20,615 bases of DNA, from assembly GCA_035527515.1 (NCBI GenBank), contig DATLAJ010000165.1, positions 1 through 20,615 on the forward strand. The letters run 5' to 3'. The translations under genes and the position numbers were made by a program. The stretch's first letter is position 1. Each line of letters starts with the position of its first letter. The notes under the pieces are model-generated. The model had not been told where the DNA came from. It did no database searches and was given only the letters and a program-made list of their open reading frames with translations. Source of the DNA: a bacterium (GTDB lineage: Bacteria; B130-G9). Shown here in pieces: positions 1 to 7,200 of this stretch.

Positions 1-845
1 GCCGCGACAGACAGGGCAGGGGAGAGCTGAAGGGGACACGTGGTCCCGTAAAAAAGAGGGATGAACCTCTTCATTACTGCCGCTGCTGTAAGGCCGCTCA
101 GATCGCCGTAGCTCCACCCGGTTAGCCTGCTCAGCTGGTAAATCTTGAGGCAGCCGAAGATTATAGTAATGACCCACAGCCACAAATGCGCTTTGACAAT
201 GTGTCTCTTGATCGCTGCCCAACCGTCCTTCAGTCCCCAAAACAGCTCGAAGACGAACAGAAACAAAGGCGTAAACACCGAAAATTCATAGGATAGAAGT
301 CCTGCTATATACGCAACGCAGGCCAGGAGAACCTTGAGCCGCGACGGTTTCCTATGATACGCCGGACCAGCCAGCCAAAAGGCCAACAGCGAGAAGAAGA
401 CGGCAGTGACAGTGACAGTCTGTCCTATTTGAAACGCAGATGGGACGTGGCTCGGCATAACCGTGAAAATGAGGGCAGAGACGGCGCCTATCAAGAAGCT
501 TTGTGAGAGCGCCTCGAGTATCAGGAATACAAGCAGGCATGTTGCAGAGTATATGGCGAACCTGACTGCCCTGGGGACGACTGGATTGGTTCCGAACAAC
601 CTGTATTCGGTTATTACGGCTAGGTCCCCCAGCGGTCTGTAAATCCCCGGGACTGTCCTCTCAGTGGTCAAATATCCCTTCAAACCGCGCCAGGCGTCTG
701 GCCTGGCGAACTTCCAGGCGTCTCCGACGTAGTCCGCGCGAATCCCCGAGGCGGTCATCGCGAGCGGCAGCAAAACCAAGCCAACGATGAACCACCGCCT
801 CACGTTCTGACTTGGGGAGAGGATGTTATCGGACCAAAGTTGCAT
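1..845 (-). CDS. Polytopic membrane glycosyltransferase-like protein (GT-C / PMT_2-TMTC type), 3' end cut by window
   Basis: The minus-strand frame is open from ATG at 845 to the window edge (281 codons). Hydrophobic stretches fit about six or more membrane segments, at residues 19-31, 95-111, 117-131, 143-160, 168-195 and in the stretch before the edge. A soluble loop after the first segment contains YRPL (69-72), followed by YRLFGTNP and a long helix. This layout (first helix, acidic loop, YRPL, then 'lfG-np') is familiar from PMT_2/TMTC-like GT-C enzymes, which transfer sugar from polyprenyl-phosphate donors on the outer face of the cytoplasmic membrane. That is inference from pattern; the catalytic acidic residues cannot be assigned with certainty. 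GTG at 803 is an alternative start; ATG at 845 is preceded only by a weak GGGCG. The frame is closed upstream by a TGA near 917. It is transcribed away from the accessory island. Confidence 0.6.
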   Translation of the reverse strand, partial: MQLWSDNILSPSQNVRRWFIVGLVLLPLAMTASGIRADYVGDAWKFARPDAWRGLKGYLTTERTVPGIYRPLGDLAVITEYRLFGTNPVVPRAVRFAIYSATCLLVFLILEALSQSFLIGAVSALIFTVMPSHVPSAFQIGQTVTVTAVFFSLLAFWLAGPAYHRKPSRLKVLLACVAYIAGLLSYEFSVFTPLFLFVFELFWGLKDGWAAIKRHIVKAHLWLWVITIIFGCLKIYQLSRLTGWSYGDLSGLTAAAVMKRFIPLFYGTTCPLQLSPALSVA

Positions 846-1049
846 ATCGTCGCCCAGATCGGCAAAACTGCACAAATTAAGGAGGCTTTCGAGTATTTGC
901 TGCGACAGAGTAGTCGTTCAGCAAATCTGTTGTCAAGCTGCCCTCGTTGCGAGGAGTTACTATGTCGTATCTTTCAGTGGTTCAGCGCGAGGAACCCCAA
1001 GAGGCGCGCCACCCCCAGTACGCACTACTAATAATCGGATAGCCATTCT
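846..1049. other. Intergenic stretch without a recognisable gene
   Basis: About 200 bases separate the membrane protein start from the first copy of the 188-bp direct repeat. I see no convincing coding frame, RNA gene or terminator. It must contain the promoter of the minus-strand membrane protein unless that gene is read from the small gene upstream, but no clear -10/-35 pair stands out. Confidence 0.4.
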
Positions 1050-1237
1050 TGCGGATTACTCCGGTGGGTCCGATCGTTGGGATTTGCTGCTTCCTTGTTT
1101 CAGCTTCTTCGCACGGCCCAGCTTGAGGCAGAGGATGCGAAGGTCAGAGACTATCCTGAGCCTCCGGGAGATCGCATCTTTCGACATATCCCGGCTAATC
1201 CCGCGACTGATCTTCTTGCTGTCCGGCTTCATCATCT
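1050..1237 (-). repeat. 188-bp direct repeat, copy 1
   Basis: This stretch aligns without gaps to 3972-4159 (constant offset 2922). I count about 26 mismatches in 188 positions, roughly 86% identity, in the same orientation. It contains a 59-residue reading frame and ends at that frame's ATG ATG start. The two copies bracket the nucleotidyltransferase, hicB and SIR2 genes, so recombination between them would delete about 2.9 kb. Confidence 0.9.
1056..1235 (-). CDS. Small basic protein, partner gene of the nucleotidyltransferase, copy 1
   Basis: A 59-residue protein with no known function that I can name. The chosen start is the ATG at 1235, because GGAG lies 4 bases upstream; a longer frame begins with TTG at 1271. 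It overlaps the 3' end of the nucleotidyltransferase gene by 41 bases in another frame, so translation is likely coupled. The sequence is very basic: SKKISRGISRD, then ISRRLRIVSDLRILCLKLGRAKK (residues 22-44, given here only as a landmark), which would form an amphipathic helix. A second copy at 3978-4157 is 81% identical (48/59), and residues 21-47 are identical although four codons differ, so the protein is probably translated and selected. I infer a regulator or antidote-like partner of the nucleotidyltransferase; a simple RNA-binding role is also possible. Confidence 0.6.
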   Translation of the reverse strand: MMKPDSKKISRGISRDMSKDAISRRLRIVSDLRILCLKLGRAKKLKQGSSKSQRSDPPE

Positions 1238-1761
1238 CGCTCCAAATCTTCCAGTCGCTGCAAATCCACAAGGTCTTGCGGTCTTCCCGAAAGGCGTTGC
1301 ATCTTCTTCAATCCCGATAAAGACACGACCGTTATCTCATAATCGTCAACCTGGAAGGTCTCCCGGTTCTTCCAAACATCCTCCATGATTGGAGAGACAA
1401 GAACCAGGTCGAGGGTAAGGAGGTCCTCACCGCTCGCCTTCGAGATACGATAGATTCGCGATTCCGATTCCTTCCCAACATCAAAAGGAATAATCCCCGC
1501 CGATAGACAATAGCCTTTGTTACCAAGAAGGGCTATTACCTGATTCAGGTCCGATTCTCTTATCAGCATGTCAATATCCTGAGTGGCTCGCGGGTATCCA
1601 TGAACGGCCACCGCCAACCCTCCGCAAAGGGCATATTCGATGCCGTTCTCGTTGAGAGAGCTCGCGATTGATTCAAGCTCGTCATTGATATTCAGAGGCA
1701 CTTTTCTGCTTTCTCCAACGCTTGGCCTCGGCTTCGTTCCCATCATCTCGCTGTTCATCAC
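1195..1761 (-). CDS. Nucleotidyltransferase-fold protein (AbiEii / NTP_transf_5-like)
   Basis: A 188-residue protein of the polymerase-beta-like nucleotidyltransferase superfamily. The signature is CGGLAVAVHGYPRATQDID (residues 46-64): the Gly-Gly pair (47-48) followed by the metal-binding Asp-x-Asp (62 and 64). A third acidic candidate is D118 in LTLDLVLV. The middle part follows the usual course of stand-alone family members: 'LNENGIEYALCGG' before the motif, and 'VVSLSGLKKMQRLSGRPQDLVDLQRL' near the end. Related proteins serve as toxins that modify tRNA or proteins (AbiEii, MenT, MNT groups) or as orphan enzymes; the substrate cannot be read from sequence. The start is uncertain: GTG at 1761, ATG at 1758 or ATG at 1746. 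The 3' end overlaps the 59-residue small gene. Its promoter region (1762-1911) is shared, divergently, with hicB. Confidence 0.75.
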   Translation of the reverse strand: MMNSEMMGTKPRPSVGESRKVPLNINDELESIASSLNENGIEYALCGGLAVAVHGYPRATQDIDMLIRESDLNQVIALLGNKGYCLSAGIIPFDVGKESESRIYRISKASGEDLLTLDLVLVSPIMEDVWKNRETFQVDDYEITVVSLSGLKKMQRLSGRPQDLVDLQRLEDLERDDEAGQQEDQSRD

Positions 1762-1900
1762 TCATTGCCAATGTATAGCAGAATTCGGCAGAAACGTAAG
1801 CGCGAAATCCAGGCTTCGTGGGAGGAGTAGTATCCTCATCGAAAACTGCTGCGTTCATAGACAGCGCCGTAAGGCACAACAAGGAGATAAGGCAACGATC

Positions 1901-1907
1901 AGAGGTG
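1901..1907 (+). promoter_or_regulatory. Ribosome binding site of hicB
   Basis: AGAGGTG lies 4 bases before the GTG codon at 1912 and supports that start. Confidence 0.6.
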
Positions 1908-1911
1908 ATCC

Positions 1912-2133
1912 GTGAGTAGGCAATTGACCGCAATTATTGAGAGAGAGGGTAGCGGGTACGTGGCTTTATGTCCTGAGGTGGATGTGGCGAGCCAGGGAAA
2001 CACCGTTGACGAGGCGAGGAACAACCTGAAGGAAGCGTTGGAGCTCTTCTTTGAAACCGCGTCGCCAAGGGAGATTGGCGAAAGGCTGCACCAGGAGGTT
2101 TATATAACCCAGGTGGAAGTGGCCGTTGGCTAG
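1912..2133 (+). CDS. hicB: HicB-family antitoxin-like protein (short UPF0150 form)
   Basis: A 73-residue protein starting with GTG at 1912. It has the complete HicB fold signature: a first strand LTAIIEREGSGYVALCPEVDVASQG, then TVDEARNNLKEALELFFE, then a closing strand VYITQVEVAV. HicB proteins neutralise the HicA mRNA-cleaving toxin through a degraded RNase-H-like fold. There is no room for a C-terminal helix-turn-helix or ribbon-helix-helix, so this is the short class, which typically overlaps a downstream hicA. Here the overlap is kept but hicA is cut short (see 2126-2257). It sits divergently from the nucleotidyltransferase and on the same strand as the SIR2 gene, 192 bases upstream of it. 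Without an intact toxin its present role is unclear: relic, cross-neutraliser of other HicA proteins, or regulator. Confidence 0.88.
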   Translation: MSRQLTAIIEREGSGYVALCPEVDVASQGNTVDEARNNLKEALELFFETASPREIGERLHQEVYITQVEVAVG

Positions 2134-2257
2134 GCTCAAAACCCTATCGGGAGAAGAAGTCTGTCGGAGCAACGAGAAAACTAGCCGAATCAGCCCCAAG
2201 GACAGTGTGAATCAGAATTCGGGAACGACTTGGACACTTGACAGGCACACCGTTTAG
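2126..2257 (+). pseudogene. hicA: Truncated hicA toxin remnant
   Basis: Overlapping the hicB stop, a frame opening with TTG at 2126 reads LARLKTLSGEEVCR. This is the N-terminal signature of HicA toxins that follow the short hicB class. After these 14 residues the resemblance stops abruptly. The expected helix, the double-stranded-RNA-binding-like core and the catalytic His (the G-S-H motif) are absent, and the frame ends at TAG 2255-2257 after 43 codons. I could not find the missing part in the other two forward frames before the SIR2 gene. This looks like a deletion or replacement that removed the toxin and left the antitoxin. Confidence 0.6.
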
Positions 2258-2325
2258 AACCAGTATCTTGGCAGGAAATGCCGCACAGAAGGATGCCATA
2301 TCCAGGAAGCCTTACGGGATGAGTT
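2258..2325. other. Short spacer before the SIR2-type gene
   Basis: This spacer follows the hicA remnant. It ends with GGGATGAG just before the TTG start of the next gene, which can serve as its ribosome binding site. No clear promoter hexamers are visible, so the SIR2-type gene may be co-transcribed with hicB. Confidence 0.35.
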
Positions 2326-3948
2326 TTGAAATACAAGTATATTAGCAAGCTGCCTAAGCCTCTTCTAGACGACTTTGTTGCGAATCGATGGCTGCCGATT
2401 GTGGGGGCAGGATTCTCCCGAAATGCCATCCTTCCCAAAGGCCTGAGAATGCCCTTGTGGGACGAGCTTGGCAGAGCGCTGGCAAAAGAGCTCGGCGACG
2501 ATTATGAATATCTCGGTCCGATCGACGCAATTTCCTCATATGAACATAAATTCAAAAGGTCCACATTAGTTGAGAGTTTGTTGAAATACCTGTTCATAGG
2601 CGAGGCTCGTCCAGGAGATGCTCACCGGGCCTTCTGCTCGGCTCGCTTCGACATAGTCTGCACTACGAACTTCGACTTCTTGCTCGAACGGGGATACAGG
2701 CTCTGCGGAGTCGAGAATGCAGTGCCGGTCATTGGCGAAGACCAGCTATCGATCACGCACGCGGATGGTTCAATCCCTCTCCTGAAATTGCACGGAGACT
2801 TGTATCATCCAAAGCTCTTAGTTATCACGGAAGATGATTATGATGGATTTCTAAAACTCCGTCCTGCAATTGCGACTTACTTCGCCAATCTTCTTATGAC
2901 CCGTACTCCTGTACTGGTTGGGTACAGTCTAGACGACCCAGACCTTCGGCAGATTTGGCGGCTGGTCGGTCAGCGACTTGGCACCATGAAGCGTCAGGCG
3001 TACGCTCTCCTTGTTGGAGCAAGCGAGTCCGATATCGCGCGCTTCGACCGTCGCGGGGTGAAGGCAATCGTTCTGGGAAAAACAAAATCGAAATATGGGG
3101 AAGTGTTGGCTTCGGTATTTCGGGAGTTAAACGAATACCGAAAACCAACACTGGTGAAGCCGAGTAATGTGAAAGAAGAACACCCGCTACAAGAGCTTTC
3201 CTTACCTCCCGGCGCGACAACGCGTCTGTGTCTTTTTGTAATTCCTTTATGGCTACAAGCTCTCTATCGAGACCAAGTCTTCCCCTTGGTCAGACAAGTA
3301 GGACTCGTCCCGATGACGGCAGATGATATGGTGTCTCCTGGGGAGAATGTATTTACCAAGATCGAGGTCATTATCGACCGGTCTCCTGTTATCGTGGTTG
3401 ACGCATCCAGCGAGTCCACGCAGGCGGTATTGCGCATGGCGCTCAATCGAATTAAGTCAGAATGCATCTTGGTGATCCTTTCGACGGAAACGTCCACATC
3501 ATTTGACATCAGCGATATTGAGCAAGTCTGGAGGCTGGATTTCCCATCTGGAGACAACCAGCGATTCCTTGATGATATACAGAGATGGCTGAAGCACGTC
3601 GCGGAGAAACTTGAGCCAGCCCTGTCTGGCGAGCCGAGACGCCTGTTGGATGCTGGGGAGTATAGAGCCGCCGTGATCTCCGCGATGGCTTTGCTGGAAA
3701 ACTCGGTCAGGGAGCAGTTGCCCTACGACTCTCTATCGCGCGCAAGGGCTTCCTTCAGCGTGCTAATCCGGGAATTGAAGAGGAGAGAGTGTCTGGGTGA
3801 GCTTCCCGTTGACCAAATGGCGGAGTGGTGGGTCTTAAGGAACAAAGTCGTGCATGGCCCCACTCTCGTAAAGCCAGACACGGCCAAACAGATCGTGGCC
3901 GGCGTAGAGGAGATCATAGCTCAAATCGCTGCTCTCGAAAAGCATTGA
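2326..3948 (+). CDS. SIR2-domain / deoxyribosyltransferase-like / HEPN-like fusion, candidate phage-defence effector
   Basis: A 540-residue, three-part protein. Residues about 15-270 form a SIR2-like NAD-binding domain: GAGFSR (27-32), TTNFD (113-117), the catalytic-type LHGD (H156) and GYSLDDPDLRQIW (199-211). In defence proteins (ThsA, DSR and related), such domains hydrolyse NAD+ after phage sensing. Residues about 298-405 resemble a nucleoside-deoxyribosyltransferase/TIR-like Rossmann fold ('VIVVDAS...', 'SFDISDIEQVWRLDF'). The Glu expected as nucleophile in the 'yElG-A' position seems replaced (VLRMAL), so I infer a ligand sensor and not an enzyme. Residues about 438-540 are helical and carry RNKVVH (505-510), the R-x4-H motif of HEPN ribonucleases. 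The start is TTG, because an in-frame TGA lies two codons upstream. The gene runs against all surrounding long genes and looks lower in GC. The function is inferred: abortive-infection effector. Confidence 0.8.
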   Translation: MKYKYISKLPKPLLDDFVANRWLPIVGAGFSRNAILPKGLRMPLWDELGRALAKELGDDYEYLGPIDAISSYEHKFKRSTLVESLLKYLFIGEARPGDAHRAFCSARFDIVCTTNFDFLLERGYRLCGVENAVPVIGEDQLSITHADGSIPLLKLHGDLYHPKLLVITEDDYDGFLKLRPAIATYFANLLMTRTPVLVGYSLDDPDLRQIWRLVGQRLGTMKRQAYALLVGASESDIARFDRRGVKAIVLGKTKSKYGEVLASVFRELNEYRKPTLVKPSNVKEEHPLQELSLPPGATTRLCLFVIPLWLQALYRDQVFPLVRQVGLVPMTADDMVSPGENVFTKIEVIIDRSPVIVVDASSESTQAVLRMALNRIKSECILVILSTETSTSFDISDIEQVWRLDFPSGDNQRFLDDIQRWLKHVAEKLEPALSGEPRRLLDAGEYRAAVISAMALLENSVREQLPYDSLSRARASFSVLIRELKRRECLGELPVDQMAEWWVLRNKVVHGPTLVKPDTAKQIVAGVEEIIAQIAALEKH

Positions 3949-3970
3949 GAGGATCACCGGACATCCACGT

Positions 3971-3988
3971 CTGCGGATTACTCCGCAG
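3971..3988. other. Perfect 7-bp hairpin spanning a stop codon
   Basis: CTGCGGA, a 4-base TTAC loop, then TCCGCAG. It lies 22 bases after the SIR2-type gene stop and overlaps the stop codon of the second small gene on the other strand. No T-run follows on either strand, so it is not a standard intrinsic terminator. In copy 1 of the repeat only a 4-bp version survives. It may help end both convergent transcripts. Confidence 0.5.
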
Positions 3989-4159
3989 GCTCCGATTGCC
4001 TTGGGTTGCTGCTTTCTTGTTTTAGTTTCTTCGCACGGCCCAGCTTGAGGCAGAGGATGCGAAGGTCGGAGACTATCCTGAGCCTCCTGGAGATCGCTTT
4101 CGGGGATATATCCCGGCTAATCCCGCGACTGATCTTCTTGCTATCTGGACTCATCATCT
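3972..4159 (-). repeat. 188-bp direct repeat, copy 2
   Basis: This is the gap-free counterpart of 1050-1237. It includes a complete copy of the 59-residue gene but no nucleotidyltransferase gene beside it. It ends exactly where the 9-base tandem repeat begins, which may mark an old recombination or insertion junction. Confidence 0.9.
3978..4157 (-). CDS. Small basic protein, orphan copy 2
   Basis: A 59-residue protein, the same length as the copy at 1056-1235 and 81% identical. Residues 21-47 match exactly; differences cluster at positions 3, 17, 19-20 and in the tail after residue 47. The start is set by homology at ATG 4157; a TTG at 4163 would add two residues. Unlike copy 1, no nucleotidyltransferase precedes it: upstream lie a short tandem repeat and the 3' end of smc. 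It may be transcribed by read-through from smc. It is either a free-standing antidote or regulator, or a relic of a second nucleotidyltransferase unit. Synonymous changes in the core argue against a dead fragment. Confidence 0.5.
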   Translation of the reverse strand: MMSPDSKKISRGISRDISPKAISRRLRIVSDLRILCLKLGRAKKLKQESSNPRQSEPAE

Positions 4160-4190
4160 GCAATCTGCGTTATCTGCGCAATCTGTGGAT
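4156..4190. repeat. Short ATCTGCG tandem repeat
   Basis: Four ATCTG starts, at 4156, 4163, 4172 and 4181, spaced 7, 9 and 9 bases and extended as ATCTGCG or ATCTGTG. It adjoins copy 2 of the direct repeat on the smc side. The unit resembles dispersed non-coding short repeats common in environmental bacterial genomes. Confidence 0.6.
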
Positions 4191-4247
4191 CAGGCTCTCT
4201 TGGCAGGGCGTACAGTCGGCGAGAATGCGCGGCCGGGCCGGGAAAGG

Positions 4248-7200
4248 CTAGTTCTGGGGTTTAGCGTTGCTGTCTTTTTTGGCAAGGTCTTCCATTCGGA
4301 GCTTCAGGACCTTCGACACGCCCTTTGTCTCCATGGTGATGCCGTAAAGAAGGTCCGCCGTCTCCATCGTGCGCCGGTTGTGCGTAACGATGACGAACTG
4401 CGTCGATTGGCTGTAAAGCTTGACTCGCTCCAGGAACCGCACGGTGTTTGCCTCGTCGAGCGCGGCATCGATCTCGTCAAGGATGCACACGGGCGCTGGG
4501 CGATGCTCGAACAGCGCGAACGTGAGGGCAATGCCGGCGAGCGATTTCTCGCCTCCCGAAAGCAGTCCTATGGTCATTTGACGCTTGCCATGGGGCTGCG
4601 CGATTATCTCAACGCCGGCCTCGAGAGCGTCATCGCTCCCGACGAGCTCGAGCTTAGCCGAGCCGCCCCCGAAAAGGTCTGAGAATCGCTCTCCAAACTT
4701 GTCGCTGATCGACTCGAACGCCTCAAGAAACCGCCGCTGGGCCTCTAGATCAATCTTGCCGATCGTCCTGTTGATGAGCCTGATCGACTGCGCTACGTCA
4801 GTGCGCTCTCGCTTGAGAAAATCGAGCTCATCCTTGGTCGATCTGTAGTCCTCTATGGCCGCGAAGTTGACGTCTCCCAGCTTATCAAGGCGATCGGAGA
4901 TGGACGCCAGCTCCGCCTGCATCTCCTCCCTTGTCTGGGCTGAGAGAGGCCCTTCGCGACCGAACTGGGCGACGAGACCCTCTACGTTGGCCACATCGGG
5001 GAAACCGGACATCTCGCCCTCGATCCGCCGAAGCGACGCCTCAAGCTGAGCCTTCAGGGTTGAGGCGCGGGCACGGGCGTCGCTCAACGAGGCGGCCACC
5101 TGACGTTCCTGATCGAGATAGCGGTCATATTCTCTGCTCAGGACATCTCGCTTCGTTGCGAGCTCGCTCTGCTCTTTGCTCTTGTCATTCAACCTCGAGG
5201 AGAGCGAGGAGAGCGCCCTCTCAAGCTCCGCCAGTCGCCTGGAGCCGTCCGTCTGCTGTCGTCTCAGCCGAACTACTTCCTGCTCCAGATGCTTTAGCAG
5301 AGACTCCTTTTGTCCCTTCCTGTCCTCGACCCTCCCTAGGTCAGCCTCCAGCCGGGATACGTTCGCCGAGGCGCCTCGCAGCTTCTCCTGCGCCGCCGCG
5401 CCTCGTTGGGCGAAGTCCGAGAGCCGATTCTCAAGCGAGTCGCGCATCTTGGCGTTCTTCTCGACCTCCGCCTGCATCTCCTTGATCTGCTCCTGAAGCT
5501 GGCTATCATGGTCGTCGAGCTGGGCGACCTCGGCCTGAAGCTCCCCGTCTCGGTCAGAACACCTCGCCTTGTCCTTGTCAGTCTCCTGAACGCGAGCTTG
5601 AAGCCTGTCCCTCTCATCTTTCGCCAGAGCACACTCGCGCCTCAGGCCTTCGAGTATCTTCTGCTCATCCAAAAGAGCGAACCGAGCCTTATGAACGGCC
5701 TCCTGAGAATTGGTGAAATCTTTCTGAGCCCTGGAAGCCTTTTCATTGCTTTCGCTGAGCGAGACCTCCGCGACCGCAAGCTCCGCAACCAGCTCATCCT
5801 CGCTCTTTTGCAGGTCCAATAGCTCGCGCTTCCTCGTGAGAACTCGCACCCCCGTAACCTTGCTGCCGCCGTGGACAACGCCCGTCTTCTCTATGACCTC
5901 GCCTGAGAGCGTAACGAACGTGGCGCCATTGTCGCCCTTGCCCCAGAGCGAGATGGCGTGGTCAAGGTCCTCAACGACCCATACGTCGTGCAGAAGCATG
6001 TTTGTGAGCTTGGGATAGCTACACGACTCGACGAAGCTCTGCGCCGGGCCGAGCGTTCCGGGGATCGGCTTTGTCTCCGAGGCAAGCGAGCCGCGGGCGC
6101 CTATTGCCTCCTTTGCCACAAAGCTGCCCCTGCCGGCCTTGTTCTCCCGAAGATACGAGACGGCCTCACCGACTTGCCTGAAATCATCCATCACGAGGCA
6201 CTGGAGTCGCGAACCCAGGACGGCCTCTAGCGGCGTCTCGTAGCCTTTTTTCGCGGAGAGCAGATGGCCGATGATCTCGGGCGTGCCACCGTCCGCCGAA
6301 CGGTTCTTCCAGACCTTTGCGACTGCACGGACACCCTCCTGAAACCCCTCGAGCTGGCTCAACAGCTCGCGGGTCGTCTGAAGCCGAGACCGGGTCAACG
6401 CAAGTTTTGACTCCAGCGAATCGCGACGATGGGCTGCTGCATCCCTCACCTTAATAGCTTCCGATAGCTGGTTGCGAAGGGTTTCATTTGCTGCCTCGAG
6501 AGAGGTCAACTTACTCTTGTGGCTCAACGCCTGCTCTTCGGCAAGGTCGAGCCTTGCCCGCAGCTTGTTCAACCTTGTGTGGGCTTCGGACGCCTGCTGA
6601 GTCGTCATCACCAGCTCTTCCGACAGCCTCTTCAGCGTGGATGCATTCGCCCTGCTCTCCTCCTGAGCCCTCGCCAGCCGCTTGGCGGTCTGCATCCGCT
6701 CGTTCTGAAGCTTGCCGAGCTTGTCGCGGAGCCTGTTTTGTTCATACCGCGCCTCGTTACAGGTCGCTTTAAGGGACTTGGAGTCCATGTCAATCTTGGA
6801 GAGCGAGGCCGCAATCCGGTCTCGCTGCTTACCCAGCGCTGAAAGCTCCTTCCTCACCTCGTCCGCCTGTCCAGACAGCTCCTCCAGATCAGCTCGGCAC
6901 GCCTTACCCCTCTGATTCTCCGACCTGATCTTCTCCGTGAGCGTGCTGGTCAGAAGCCTGAGCGATTCGGCCTCCGCACGACACTCTCCCAGCCGCCGCT
7001 CTAGCTCGTCGCGCTCGTCAGAAAGTGATTTGAAGCGGCTCTGGGTTTTTTCTAGGGCACCTTTTGTCTTAGCTATGTCGCCATCCAGTCGGCTCTTCTG
7101 AGCCGAGCTCGCATCAAGCGACTCCTGCTCCGCCCGCAAAAGCTCCGACAGGCCGACGTATTCCGCACAGTTAAGCCTCATCCTAAGCTCGCGGGCGTGC

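Noticed and set aside
823-1320. 165-codon plus-strand frame across the left gap
   Set aside because: It runs antisense through the small gene and the end of the nucleotidyltransferase gene, both of which have better support.
3971-4030. Intrinsic terminator after the SIR2-type gene
   Set aside because: A good hairpin is present, but no run of T follows on either strand, so I list it only as a hairpin.
4931-5485. 184-codon open frame on the plus strand
   Set aside because: It lies wholly antisense to the SMC coiled coil; its Arg/Pro/Ser-rich composition is a shadow of the GC-rich coding strand.
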